This document shows positions 25,791 to 34,551 of a stretch of DNA of 64,000 nucleotides, piece by piece. Within the stretch, counting starts at the first letter, position 1. Every line of letters starts with the position of its first letter. The notes under the pieces were generated by a model. The model was not told the origin of the DNA. It saw only the letters and a list, made by a program, of their open reading frames with translations, and made no database searches. The stretch is from Comamonas serinivorans (GTDB lineage Bacteria > Pseudomonadota > Gammaproteobacteria > Burkholderiales > Burkholderiaceae_C): positions 2,914,001-2,978,000 of the forward strand of contig NZ_CP021455.1 in assembly GCF_002158865.1 (NCBI RefSeq), written 5' to 3'. The position numbers and the translations under genes were made by a program.

Positions 25791-26750
25791 TCATGGCTGT
25801 GGTGCCGCCGTCATCCCCAACTGCCGGCTCGTGGTGGCCGTGGCCTCGGACTGCAGGTGGTCGGCCAGCTGCCGGGCCGTGGCGCTGGCGTTGTGGCGCA
25901 CGGCCATGCCGTAGTCCAGCGACACGTTCAGCGCCGGCGTCATGGCCGCCAGCTGCAGCCCGGCCGGCAACTCGCCCAGCGCGCGGCCCTGGGCACAGGG
26001 CGCGATGGCCATGTGGGCCTGATTGGCCTGCACCGCGGCCACGGCGCTGTCCTGGCCCGGGTTCTGGGCGCGCCATTGCCGCAGCTTGCCCTGCAAGGTC
26101 TCGCGCAGGCCGGGCTGCAGGCCCTCGGCCTGCACCAGCACGCGCGCCAGCGGTTCGGTGGGGGCATGGCCCTGCAGGTCGCCGGCCAGCACCACGCCCT
26201 TGCGCTGCCACTGCCCCATGGCCGTGGCGGGCACCACGGGCAGGCGGCTGAGCGTGCACAGCTGGTCGCGCCACAGCCACTGCGTGCGGCCCCAGGCATC
26301 GCCCACGCCCAGCGTCTGCGGCAGCACATCGCCCGGGTGCACCACGAGCACGTCGTTGTCCGACGGCGGCACGGCCAGGCCGACGTACAGCTGCACCGCG
26401 CTGCCGGCGGTGCTGTTCAAGGCCTGGCGCAGCTGGCCCGAATCACCGTAGTGGACCGTGACGGGCTGCGCGTGCCGGCGCTGGAAATCGGCCAGGACAC
26501 GCATGAGCATGGGTTTGAGGCTGGCGTCGGCCCAGATCAGGCTGGCCTGGGTGGCTGCCGCGGGCGCAGGGGCCGATGCCGCGGCCGGGTTGGCCGGTTC
26601 GCTGGTCCGCGTGCAGGCGGCCAGCAAAGCCAGCGCGCCCAGGCTCAGCCAGGCCACGGCGCGCCGGGCGCCAGCCAGCGGCAAGCGGTGCACCACCGAC
26701 GCGGGAGGGCGCGCCGGCTTCATGAAGCGGGGGGAAACAGGTTCATGCAT
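25791..26750 (-). CDS. ModA-like substrate-binding lipoprotein
   Basis: A 319-residue predicted lipoprotein: a hydrophobic segment WLSLGALALLAAC places the lipidated Cys at residue 46. The mature part resembles molybdate-binding ModA proteins: LIWADASLKPMLMRVLADFQRR at the start of the first lobe, then VTVHYGDSGQLRQAL and VQLYVGLAVPPSD, in place of ModA's 'AAASL', 'SFGASG' and 'DVFLSA' motifs. No ABC permease or ATPase genes are adjacent. The Met at residue 10 is an alternative start. The ligand could be another oxyanion; binding residues cannot be assigned with certainty. Confidence 0.65.
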   Translation of the reverse strand: MHEPVSPRFMKPARPPASVVHRLPLAGARRAVAWLSLGALALLAACTRTSEPANPAAASAPAPAAATQASLIWADASLKPMLMRVLADFQRRHAQPVTVHYGDSGQLRQALNSTAGSAVQLYVGLAVPPSDNDVLVVHPGDVLPQTLGVGDAWGRTQWLWRDQLCTLSRLPVVPATAMGQWQRKGVVLAGDLQGHAPTEPLARVLVQAEGLQPGLRETLQGKLRQWRAQNPGQDSAVAAVQANQAHMAIAPCAQGRALGELPAGLQLAAMTPALNVSLDYGMAVRHNASATARQLADHLQSEATATTSRQLGMTAAPQP

Positions 26751-26982
26751 GCGGCCATTGTCGCTGCATGGCCGTGGGCGGCCCGTGCGCCGTCCGCCAG
26801 ACCTGCGCTGCCGCTGCCCAATGGGTGCGAATCAGGTTGACTCACTCCCGGTGGCCACAGTCCTACCTTGAGGGCCATCGCCGGGGCGCGAATTCGGTGC
26901 TGCCCCCGCAGGCCGCGCAGGTCCCGGCAGACCGTTTGCGAACGCCTGGCCTGCGCGAGCCCGCGGTTGGCGGCCCGCCCGC

Positions 26983-28371
26983 TCAGCTGCCCGCCACCTT
27001 CATGCGCTTGACGAGCACGGAGCCCACGGTCTTGGCGCCGTAGTTGTAGGCATCGGCGCCAATGGCCGCGATGTCCTTGAACATCTGCTTGAGGTTGCCG
27101 GCGATGGTGATTTCCTCCACCGGGTAGGCGATTTCGCCGTTTTCCACCCAAAAGCCGCTGGCGCCGCGCGAGTAGTCGCCCGTCACGGGGTTCACGCCCT
27201 GGCCCATCAGCTCGATGACGAACAGGCCGGTGCCCAGCTTCTTGAGCATGGCCGGCAGGTCATCGCCGGGCCGCGTCTTGCTCGACGTCAGCAGCAGGTT
27301 GTGCGAGCCCCCTGCGTTACCGGTGGTCTTCATGCCCAGCTTGCGCGCCGAATAGGTCGACAGGAAATAGCCCTGCACCACGCCGTCCTTCACCACGTGG
27401 CGCGCCTTGGTGCGCACGCCCTCGTCGTCGAACGGGGACGAGCCCTTGCCACCCGGGATGTGCGGGTCTTCGAACAGGTCGATGTGCTTGGGGAACACCT
27501 GCTGGCCCAGGCTGTCGGGCAGGAAACTGCTCTTGCGGTAGAGCGCGCCGCCGCTGATGGCCTGCACGAAGCTGCCCAGCAGGCCCGCGGCCAGCGTGGA
27601 CTCGAACAGCACCGGGCACTGGGTGGTGGGAATCTTGCGGGCGTTCAGCCGGCTCAGCGCGCGCTCGGCGGCGTAGCGGCCCACGGCCTCGGGCGCCGCC
27701 AGGTCCGCCGCATTGCGCATGGACGAGTACCAATGGTCGCGCTGCATGCCGGCGCCCCGGCCGGCGATGGGCGCCACCGAAAGGCTGTGGCGCGAGCTGG
27801 CGTAGCCGCCGCGAAAGCCGTTGCTGTGGGCCGTGAAGAAATGGCTGTGCTGGGCCGACACGCCCGCGCCTTCGCTGTTGGTGATCTTCTTGCTGGTGGC
27901 AAAGGCCGCGCCTTCGCAGCGCAGGGCCAGCTCGGTGGCCTGCTCGCTGGTCACGGCCCAGGGGTGGAACAGGTCCAGGTCGGGCTGGGTCTTGGCGATG
28001 TCGCCCTTGTTGGGCAGGCCCGCGGCCGGGTCCTTGGCCGTGAAGCGCGCGATGTCGTAGGCAGCCTGCACCGTGCGCTCGATGGCCTCGCGCGAGAAAT
28101 CAGAGGTGCTGGCATTGCCGCGCCGCTGCCCCAGGTAGACCGTGATGCCCAGCGACTTGTCGCGGTTGCGCTCCACCGACTCCAGCTCGCCCTTGCGCAC
28201 GCCGACCGACAGGCCACAGCCTTCCGACGCTTCGGCGCCCGCCGCCGTGGCGCCCAGCTTCTTGGCGTGCTGCAAGGCGTGATCGACCAGGGATTCGAAA
28301 AAATCGCGGCTGAAACTGAAACCGGCCTCGCGAAATGCAGGCGAGGCCGGGGAATGCGTGTTGTGCTTCAT
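26983..28371 (-). CDS. pmbA: Metalloprotease PmbA/TldE
   Basis: A 462-residue partner of TldD in the heterodimeric protease that processes modified peptides such as microcin B17 and degrades CcdA. Family features include GVRKGELESVERNRDKSLGITVYLGQRRGNASTSDFS near the N-terminus and the C-terminal MGQGVNPVTGDYSRGASGFWVENGEI with EITIAGNLKQMFKDIAAIG. As usual for TldE, the HExxxH metal motif of TldD is absent. The ATG at 28371 is chosen; upstream codons are not conserved in style. It is divergent from darP, a pairing seen widely in proteobacteria. Confidence 0.93.
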   Translation of the reverse strand: MKHNTHSPASPAFREAGFSFSRDFFESLVDHALQHAKKLGATAAGAEASEGCGLSVGVRKGELESVERNRDKSLGITVYLGQRRGNASTSDFSREAIERTVQAAYDIARFTAKDPAAGLPNKGDIAKTQPDLDLFHPWAVTSEQATELALRCEGAAFATSKKITNSEGAGVSAQHSHFFTAHSNGFRGGYASSRHSLSVAPIAGRGAGMQRDHWYSSMRNAADLAAPEAVGRYAAERALSRLNARKIPTTQCPVLFESTLAAGLLGSFVQAISGGALYRKSSFLPDSLGQQVFPKHIDLFEDPHIPGGKGSSPFDDEGVRTKARHVVKDGVVQGYFLSTYSARKLGMKTTGNAGGSHNLLLTSSKTRPGDDLPAMLKKLGTGLFVIELMGQGVNPVTGDYSRGASGFWVENGEIAYPVEEITIAGNLKQMFKDIAAIGADAYNYGAKTVGSVLVKRMKVAGS

Positions 28372-28562
28372 ATGGCCGGCTATGATACTTGCCCGTTTGC
28401 GAGGCACTGCGCGGCGTCCGCGCCGCGCCGGTGCTGCACCCCTGTACCGCGGGCGGCCACGACCTCAGCCTGCGCCCGGCCGCCCTGCAGCGGGCCGCGT
28501 CATGCGGGCTCAGGCAGCCCCAGGCGCACCGCCCGCCCACGCCCAACACCCTTCATCACCCC

Positions 28563-29234
28563 ATGTCCCGCAAACCCAAAAAAGGTTACTTCGTCAAAGG
28601 CCACTTTGTGGCGGCCGGCAGCGAACTCGACCAGGAGCTGCAGCGCGAACTGCGCGGCGGCGAAGCGCCCACCAAAACCGAACTCAAGGCACAAAGCACC
28701 GAGCTGCAGGCGCTGGGCGAAGCCCTGCTGACGCTGCGCAGCGACCTGCGCGCCAAGATCGCCCTGCCCGACCGCCTGGCCGAAGCCATCGCCGAGCTGG
28801 GCCGCATCACCAACTTCGAGGGCAAGCGCCGTCAGAGCCAGTTCGTCGGCAAGCTGATGCGCAAGCTGGACGAGGACGAGGTGCAGGCCATCCGCGAAGC
28901 GCTGGAGCTGCAGCGCCAGGGCGCCAACGCCGACGCCGCCGCCCTGCATGCGGCCGAGCATTGGCGCGAGCGCCTGGTGGCCGATGACGCCGCCGTCACC
29001 GACTGGCTGGCGCAGTTTCCGGCCACCGACACCCAGCAGCTGCGCGCGCTGGTGCGCCAGGCCCGCAAGGACCACATCGCGCCCGATGCCCGTGCCGTGT
29101 CCGAAGGCAAGGCGCCGCGCCAGGGCCGGGCGTTTCGCGAGCTGTTTCAGCTGGTGCGCGAGCAGATGCTGGCCGCCCGCGACGCGCAAGGCGAGGCCGA
29201 CACCGACCGCGAAGCCCACGACGACGAGGCCTGA
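28563..29234 (+). CDS. darP: Ribosome-associated protein DarP (YjgA, DUF615)
   Basis: A 223-residue protein involved in late 50S subunit assembly. Typical segments are ALPDRLAEAIAELGRITNFEGKRRQSQFVGKLMRKLDEDEVQAI, a DUF615 hallmark, and the C-terminal RALVRQARKDHI with GRAFRELFQLVREQM. It is longer than E. coli YjgA because of charged ends. The ATG at 28563 begins MSRKPKKGYFVKGHF. It is followed by mog after only 3 nt, so the two probably form an operon. Confidence 0.92.
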   Translation: MSRKPKKGYFVKGHFVAAGSELDQELQRELRGGEAPTKTELKAQSTELQALGEALLTLRSDLRAKIALPDRLAEAIAELGRITNFEGKRRQSQFVGKLMRKLDEDEVQAIREALELQRQGANADAAALHAAEHWRERLVADDAAVTDWLAQFPATDTQQLRALVRQARKDHIAPDARAVSEGKAPRQGRAFRELFQLVREQMLAARDAQGEADTDREAHDDEA

Positions 29235-29237
29235 GCC

Positions 29238-29897
29238 ATGGCCGACGCACCCTCGCCCGACCGCCCGCACGATCCTGTTCACGCCGACCCAGCCCGCGCC
29301 GTCAGCGGCGCGTTGGACCCCGTTCGCATCGGCATCGTCTCCATCAGCGACCGCGCCAGCCGCGGCGTGTACGCCGACCAGGGCCTGCCCGCCCTGCAGG
29401 ACTGGCTCACCCAGGCGCTGCGCAACCCGCTCACGATCGAGGCACGGCTGATCGCCGACGAGCAGGCCTTGATCTCGCAGACCCTGATCGAGCTCGTCGA
29501 CGCCGGCTGCGCGCTGGTGCTGACCACGGGCGGCACCGGGCCCGCACCGCGCGACGTGACCCCCGAGGCCACGCTGGCCGTGGCCGACAAGGTCATGCCG
29601 GGCTTCGGCGAACAGATGCGGCAGATCAGCCTGGCCTTCGTGCCCACGGCCCTCCTGTCGCGCCAGGTGGCCGTCATCCGCGGCCGCAGCCTCATCGTCA
29701 ACCTGCCCGGCCAACCCAAGGCCATCGCCGAGACGCTGGCCGGCTTGAAAGACGCCGACGGCCAGCCGCGCGTGCCCGGCATCTTCGCCGCCGTGCCCTA
29801 CTGCATCGACCTGATCGGCGGGCCCTACCTCGAAACGCACGACGCAGTGTGCGCCGCGTTCCGCCCCAAATCGGCGCAGCGGCCGCCCAGGCCTTGA
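29238..29897 (+). CDS. mog: Molybdopterin adenylyltransferase MogA
   Basis: Adenylylates molybdopterin before molybdenum insertion. The 219-residue protein carries the MoCF domain: IGIVSISDRASRGVYADQGLPAL, then the nucleotide/MPT-binding motif LTTGGTGPAPRDVTPEAT and SLIVNLPGQPKAI. A non-conserved 28-residue N-terminal extension precedes the domain; an internal GTG could be the true start. It follows darP by 3 nt. A palindromic repeat starts 12 nt after the stop. Confidence 0.92.
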   Translation: MADAPSPDRPHDPVHADPARAVSGALDPVRIGIVSISDRASRGVYADQGLPALQDWLTQALRNPLTIEARLIADEQALISQTLIELVDAGCALVLTTGGTGPAPRDVTPEATLAVADKVMPGFGEQMRQISLAFVPTALLSRQVAVIRGRSLIVNLPGQPKAIAETLAGLKDADGQPRVPGIFAAVPYCIDLIGGPYLETHDAVCAAFRPKSAQRPPRP

Positions 29898-29908
29898 CAC
29901 AGCGACCC

Positions 29909-29959
29909 GGTATCAGGCCACTGCCGTTTTCAAACAAACGGCAGCACCACCATACTGCC
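29909..29959. repeat. Palindromic dispersed repeat
   Basis: GGTATC to CATACTGCC; inner arms CTGCCGTTTTC and AAACGGCAG. It lies 12 nt after the mog stop and 14 nt before the YigZ start codon. Confidence 0.88.
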
Positions 29960-29972
29960 CATTTGATTTGAC

Positions 29973-30563
29973 ATGCCTTTCACCCTGCGCGCGCCTTGCC
30001 ACAGCGAGCTGACGATCAAGAAAAGCCGCTTCATCGGCTGCGTGCAGGCCGTGGCGTCGCGCGAGGAGGCCCAGCGCATCGTCCAGGACCTGTGGCGGGT
30101 ACATCCGCAGGCGGCCCACGTGTGCTGGGCCCTGATGGCCGGTGGTCAGTCGGCCGCGGCCGACGACGGCGAACCCTCGGGCACGGCCGGCCGGCCCATG
30201 CTCGAGGTCTTGCGCCATCAAGACCTGACCGGGGTGCTGGCCACCGTGGTGCGGTACTTCGGCGGCGTGAAGCTCGGCGCCGGCGGCCTGGTGCGCGCCT
30301 ACACCGACGCGGTGGCCCAGGCGCTGCTGCAGGCCGAGCGGCAGCCCGTGATCGCCCTGACCGAGCTGCACTTCGCCTGCGCGTATCCCCACGAAGGCCT
30401 GGTGCGCCGCGCCATCGAGGCCCATGCCGTCACCCTGCTGCAGGTGGACCACGGCTCGGACGTGCGCTGGCGGGTCAAGCTGCCCCAGGCGCAAGCGGCC
30501 GACTGGCTGGACGCGCTGGCCAACCAATGCCAGGGGCGGCTACAGCGCATCGAGCCGGACTGA
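29973..30563 (+). CDS. YigZ/IMPACT-family protein
   Basis: A 196-residue protein with the IMPACT N-terminal domain. SELTIKKSRFIGCVQAV, then ADDGEPSGTAGRPMLEVL and VVRYFGGVKLGAGGLVRAY are the family signatures, followed by a ferredoxin-like DUF1949-type C-terminal domain. Relatives bind ribosomes or eIF2-kinase regulators in eukaryotes; the bacterial role is unclear. Preceded by a palindromic repeat that separates it from mog. Confidence 0.9.
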   Translation: MPFTLRAPCHSELTIKKSRFIGCVQAVASREEAQRIVQDLWRVHPQAAHVCWALMAGGQSAAADDGEPSGTAGRPMLEVLRHQDLTGVLATVVRYFGGVKLGAGGLVRAYTDAVAQALLQAERQPVIALTELHFACAYPHEGLVRRAIEAHAVTLLQVDHGSDVRWRVKLPQAQAADWLDALANQCQGRLQRIEPD

Positions 30564-30794
30564 CGCCGCTGGGGGGCCTGGACCTGGCGACGCGGCGCTG
30601 GCGCGTGGACCTGATGGTGGCGGCGCGGGCAGGTGGGTGACATGGGGTGGCAGTGCCGGTTGCGGCTGGCCGCAAGCCGATCGGCCAGCGCGCTCTTTGC
30701 TGGCCTCAAGCAGCACCATCCGCTGCCCATGTGCATGACCGCGGCGTGTGCCACCGAGCCATCGCGTGTGCACGGCAACCGCGATGACGCGCAT
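30564..30794. other. Intergenic stretch before the CRISPR locus
   Basis: About 230 bp, GC-rich, with no gene, cas fragment or terminator recognised. Confidence 0.4.
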
Positions 30795-30815
30795 GGGTCT
30801 ATCCCTGCGTCGTGC
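30795..30815 (-). repeat. Partial CRISPR-repeat copy in inverted orientation
   Basis: GGGTCTATCCC is the exact reverse complement of the last 11 nt of the CRISPR repeat; the next bases (TGCGTCGTGC) match with one substitution and one insertion. It lies about 80 nt upstream of the first repeat, facing the opposite way. Confidence 0.55.
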
Positions 30816-30896
30816 ACCGACGCCTGAAATCGCTCCTTGACAATTGAACGGGGGAATGACGAATTCCTTTTGCATGACAACGGGTTGGATGCAAGA
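30816..30896 (+). promoter_or_regulatory. Putative CRISPR leader
   Basis: About 80 bp, clearly more AT-rich than its surroundings, with TTGACA at about 30837 and no gene. It adjoins the first CRISPR repeat on the side expected for a type I-E leader given the repeat orientation. Confidence 0.5.
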
Positions 30897-31162
30897 GGTT
30901 GCCCCGTACACGCGGGGATAGACCCATCAAAACCACGCTCGCCGACAAGATGGTGGGGGTTGCCCCGCACACGCGGGGATAGACCCTCACCGGACGAATC
31001 ACGCTTGGAGTCGTTCGAGGTTGCCCCGCACACGCGGGGATAGACCCGTGCCGAAGCTTGGGAAAGCATCGCGCAAGCGGGTTGCCCCGCACACGCGGGG
31101 ATAGACCCAGAGAGGCAAAGCCCTGTCACACCATCACCGGTGGTTGCCCTGCACATGCGGGG
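30897..31162 (+). CRISPR. Short type I-E-like CRISPR array, four intact repeats, no cas genes in window
   Basis: Four 29-nt repeats at 30897-30925, 30958-30986, 31019-31047 and 31080-31108 start GGTTGCCCCGCACACGCGGG and end GATAGACCC. The first has T in place of C at its 11th base. They are separated by three 32-nt spacers (30926-30957, 30987-31018, 31048-31079). A fourth spacer of 33 nt precedes a degenerate terminal repeat at 31142-31162. The inner palindrome CCCCGC/GCGGGG and the ATA-ACC-like 3' end resemble the E. coli type I-E repeat, which would put the leader at the left and the array on the plus strand. The degenerate right end fits a leader-distal end. No Cas proteins are encoded within 30 kb on either side, so the array depends on cas genes elsewhere or is an orphan. 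Confidence 0.95.
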
Positions 31163-31192
31163 CCGATGGCCGCCATGCAGCACATCGGTCAT

Positions 31193-31243
31193 GGGTATCA
31201 GTCGTTTCCCGTCTGTTTTTCAACGGAAAACAGCCCATACCCC
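31193..31243. repeat. Palindromic dispersed repeat
   Basis: GGGTATC to CATACCCC; arms TTTCCCGT and AACGGAAAA. It lies between the degenerate CRISPR end and hflX, 2 nt from the hflX stop codon. Confidence 0.85.
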
Positions 31244-31244
31244 A

Positions 31245-32459
<1,215 letters not shown>

Positions 32460-32461
32460 AA

Positions 32462-32513
32462 GCAGTATGGCCGGGTTTCCGTTGATTCCTCAACGGCAAC
32501 CCGGCCATACTGC
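32462..32513. repeat. Palindromic dispersed repeat between hfq and hflX
   Basis: GCAGTATG to CATACTGCC; arms GGCCGGGTTTCCGTTG and CAACGGCAACCCGGCC pair nearly perfectly, and both termini are of the GCAGT type. It lies 24 nt after the hfq stop and 3 nt before the annotated hflX start. Confidence 0.92.
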
Positions 32514-32537
32514 CTTACGACAGGCGGTGGTCAGGCA

Positions 32538-32783
32538 TCAGGCCTGGCCTTCTCCAGCGTCGTTCAGGGCCAGGTTCACAGGGCGGCCGGGAACAATGGT
32601 CGAGATGGCGTGCTTGTACACCATCTGGGTCACCGTGTTTCGCAGGAGGACCACATACTGGTCGAAAGACTCAATCTGACCTTGCAGCTTGATGCCGTTG
32701 ACCAAATAAATGGACACTGGCACATGCTCGCGACGCAGGGTGTTGAGAAACGGGTCTTGTAGAAGTTGCCCTTTATTGCTCAC
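32538..32783 (-). CDS. hfq: RNA chaperone Hfq
   Basis: Hexameric Sm-like protein that pairs small RNAs with mRNAs. The 81-residue sequence starts MSNKGQLLQDPFLNTLRREHVPV and contains the Sm1 region VSIYLVNGIKLQGQIESFDQYVVLL and the Sm2 motif YKHAIST. The start is a GTG at 32783 with a GGAGAAT Shine-Dalgarno sequence; upstream codons are spurious. Order der-hfq-hflX, all on the minus strand, is standard in Burkholderiales. Confidence 0.97.
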   Translation of the reverse strand: MSNKGQLLQDPFLNTLRREHVPVSIYLVNGIKLQGQIESFDQYVVLLRNTVTQMVYKHAISTIVPGRPVNLALNDAGEGQA

Positions 32784-32913
32784 GATATTCTCCGTGTTCG
32801 AGAGAGTTGAAAGAACGGCGGACGATAGCACAGCAGGTCCGGCCACTCGGGAAAATGCACTTCCAAAACCTTACGGTTTGTGCTTGTGACGGGCCGCGGC
32901 ATGGCCGGGTCCA

Positions 32914-34245
32914 TCAGTCTGCGTAGGGGTTGTGGCTGGTCTTGGTTTCGATGCGCAGCGGCGTGCCGACCAGGTCGAAGGCCTGGCGGAAGCGCCCTTC
33001 GAGGAAGCGCTTGTAGGCGTCGGTCAGGTGCTCGACGGAGTTGCCGTGGATCACGATGACGGGCGGGTTCATGCCGCCCTGGTGCGCGTAACGCGGCTTG
33101 GGCCGGAACATGCCGGCGCGCTTGGGTTGCTGGAATTGCACGGCCTCTTGCAGCTGGCGCGTGAGCTGAGGCGTGGACATCTTGCGGTAGGCAGCCTTGT
33201 GGGCCCGCGTGAGCGAGCCCCACAGCGGCCCCAGCCCCTGGCGCTTCTGCGCCGAAATGGTGTGCAGCTGCGCAAACTTGAGGAACGCCAGGCGCTTGTC
33301 GATGGAGGCCTGCACCTGCTCGCGCTGGTAGCTGTCCACGGCGTCCCATTTGTTGATGGCCACCACCAAGGCGCGGCCGCTGTCGACGATGAAGCCGGCG
33401 ATGTGCGCGTCCTGGTCGGTCACACCTTGCGTGGCATCCAGCAGCAGCAGCACGACGTTGGCGTCTTCGATGGCCTGCAGGGTCTTGACGACCGAGAACT
33501 TCTCGATGGCCTCGAACACACGACCCTTGCGGCGCAGGCCGGCGGTGTCGATGAGCTCGAACTTCTGGCCTTCGCGCTCGAAGGGCACGCTGATGGCATC
33601 GCGCGTGGTGCCCGGCATGTCGAACGCCACCAGGCGCTCTTCGCCCAGCCAGGTGTTGATCAGCGTGGACTTGCCGACGTTGGGCCGGCCGGCCACGGCC
33701 AGGCGGATCACGCCCTCTTCCTGCGTCTCCTCGGCATCCTCGTCGCTGGGCAGGTTCAGCGAGTCCAGCGCCAGCTCGAGCAGCGAGCGCACGCCCTGGC
33801 CATGCGCGGCCGACACGGGCAGCACGTCGCCCAAGCCCAGCTCGTAAAACTCGGCCAGCTGCGCGCCTTCGCGCATGCCTTCGGCCTTGTTGGCCACCAG
33901 CAGCGCCGTCTTGCCCAGGCGGCGCAGGTACTCGGCGATGTCGTGGTCCTGGCCCGACAGGCCGGCCCGCGCATCGACCACGAACAACACCACGTCGGCC
34001 TCGGCCACGGCCTGCTGGGTTTGCTTGGCCATCTCTTTGTAGATGCCGGCATCGGCCTCGGGCTCGAAGCCCCCGGTGTCGATGACGATGAATTCGCGCT
34101 TGCCCAGGCGGCCATGGCCATAGTGGCGATCACGCGTGAGGCCGGCAAAGTCGGCCACGATGGCATCACGCGACTTGGTGAAGCGGTTGAACAAGGTGGA
34201 CTTGCCGACATTGGGCCGGCCCACGATGGCGATCACGGGTTTCAT
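32914..34245 (-). CDS. der: Ribosome biogenesis GTPase Der (EngA)
   Basis: Essential GTPase for 50S subunit assembly with two tandem G domains: GRPNVGKST at 9-17 and again at 186-194, NKAEG and NKWD as the two G4 motifs, and a KH-like C-terminal domain (PPVIVIHGNSVEHLTDAYKRFLEGRFRQAF). The 443-residue length is usual. The ATG at 34245 is preceded by an AT-rich leader with alternative inverted repeats and only a weak Shine-Dalgarno sequence (see the leader entry), suggesting controlled translation. It is followed by hfq after 130 nt. Confidence 0.97.
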   Translation of the reverse strand: MKPVIAIVGRPNVGKSTLFNRFTKSRDAIVADFAGLTRDRHYGHGRLGKREFIVIDTGGFEPEADAGIYKEMAKQTQQAVAEADVVLFVVDARAGLSGQDHDIAEYLRRLGKTALLVANKAEGMREGAQLAEFYELGLGDVLPVSAAHGQGVRSLLELALDSLNLPSDEDAEETQEEGVIRLAVAGRPNVGKSTLINTWLGEERLVAFDMPGTTRDAISVPFEREGQKFELIDTAGLRRKGRVFEAIEKFSVVKTLQAIEDANVVLLLLDATQGVTDQDAHIAGFIVDSGRALVVAINKWDAVDSYQREQVQASIDKRLAFLKFAQLHTISAQKRQGLGPLWGSLTRAHKAAYRKMSTPQLTRQLQEAVQFQQPKRAGMFRPKPRYAHQGGMNPPVIVIHGNSVEHLTDAYKRFLEGRFRQAFDLVGTPLRIETKTSHNPYAD

Positions 34246-34322
34246 TATTTGCAATCAAATTTCTTATCGGATTACGCCCATCAAACGCCAAATGAATTTT
34301 TATTAATGCGTTTGATTGCAAA
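34246..34322 (-). promoter_or_regulatory. AT-rich der leader with mutually exclusive inverted repeats
   Basis: Read on the minus strand toward der there are three elements: TTTGCAATCAAACGC (34322-34308), GCGTTTGAT (34288-34280) and TTTGATTGCAAA (34259-34248). The first can pair over 9 bp with the second or over 12 bp with the third. The third ends 3 nt before the der ATG and covers the ribosome-binding region. The segment is far more AT-rich than its surroundings. Confidence 0.55.
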
Positions 34323-34551
34323 CATCCGGTCTGACAGCTTGGCGCGCCAAGTGTCGCTGGGCCCCGATTGTCGCTGCTTGGGCGACGCCTCGGTCCACAG
34401 GCCGCCATGCCCCCATGTCCAGCAGGCCACCGCGCCACCGCCCGGGCCCGGCATCCAGCGGCGTGACGGCCTATGCTCGGGCCATGCTGCACGCCGCGCG
34501 CTGGACCTCGCCTCTTCGACTTTGCCATCGGCCCACAGGCCAGGCCCGGCC
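34323..34551. other. der/WYL-regulator intergenic region
   Basis: Holds the divergent promoters. It contains a perfect 14-bp palindrome CTTGGCGCGCCAAG at 34338-34351, a possible operator for either gene. Nothing else was recognised. Confidence 0.4.

Noticed and set aside
31142..31170. A fifth intact CRISPR repeat
   Set aside because: Only the first part matches, with two substitutions, and the last eight bases diverge; I count it as the degenerate array end.
30299..31192. Long minus-strand open frame with repeated RVYPRVCGAT/PACAGQP-like motifs
   Set aside because: It is a translation of the CRISPR repeats; such frames are a known annotation artefact.
34338..34351. Palindrome CTTGGCGCGCCAAG as an attachment or restriction-related site
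   Set aside because: A GC-rich 14-bp palindrome can arise by chance in such DNA; I only list it as a possible operator.
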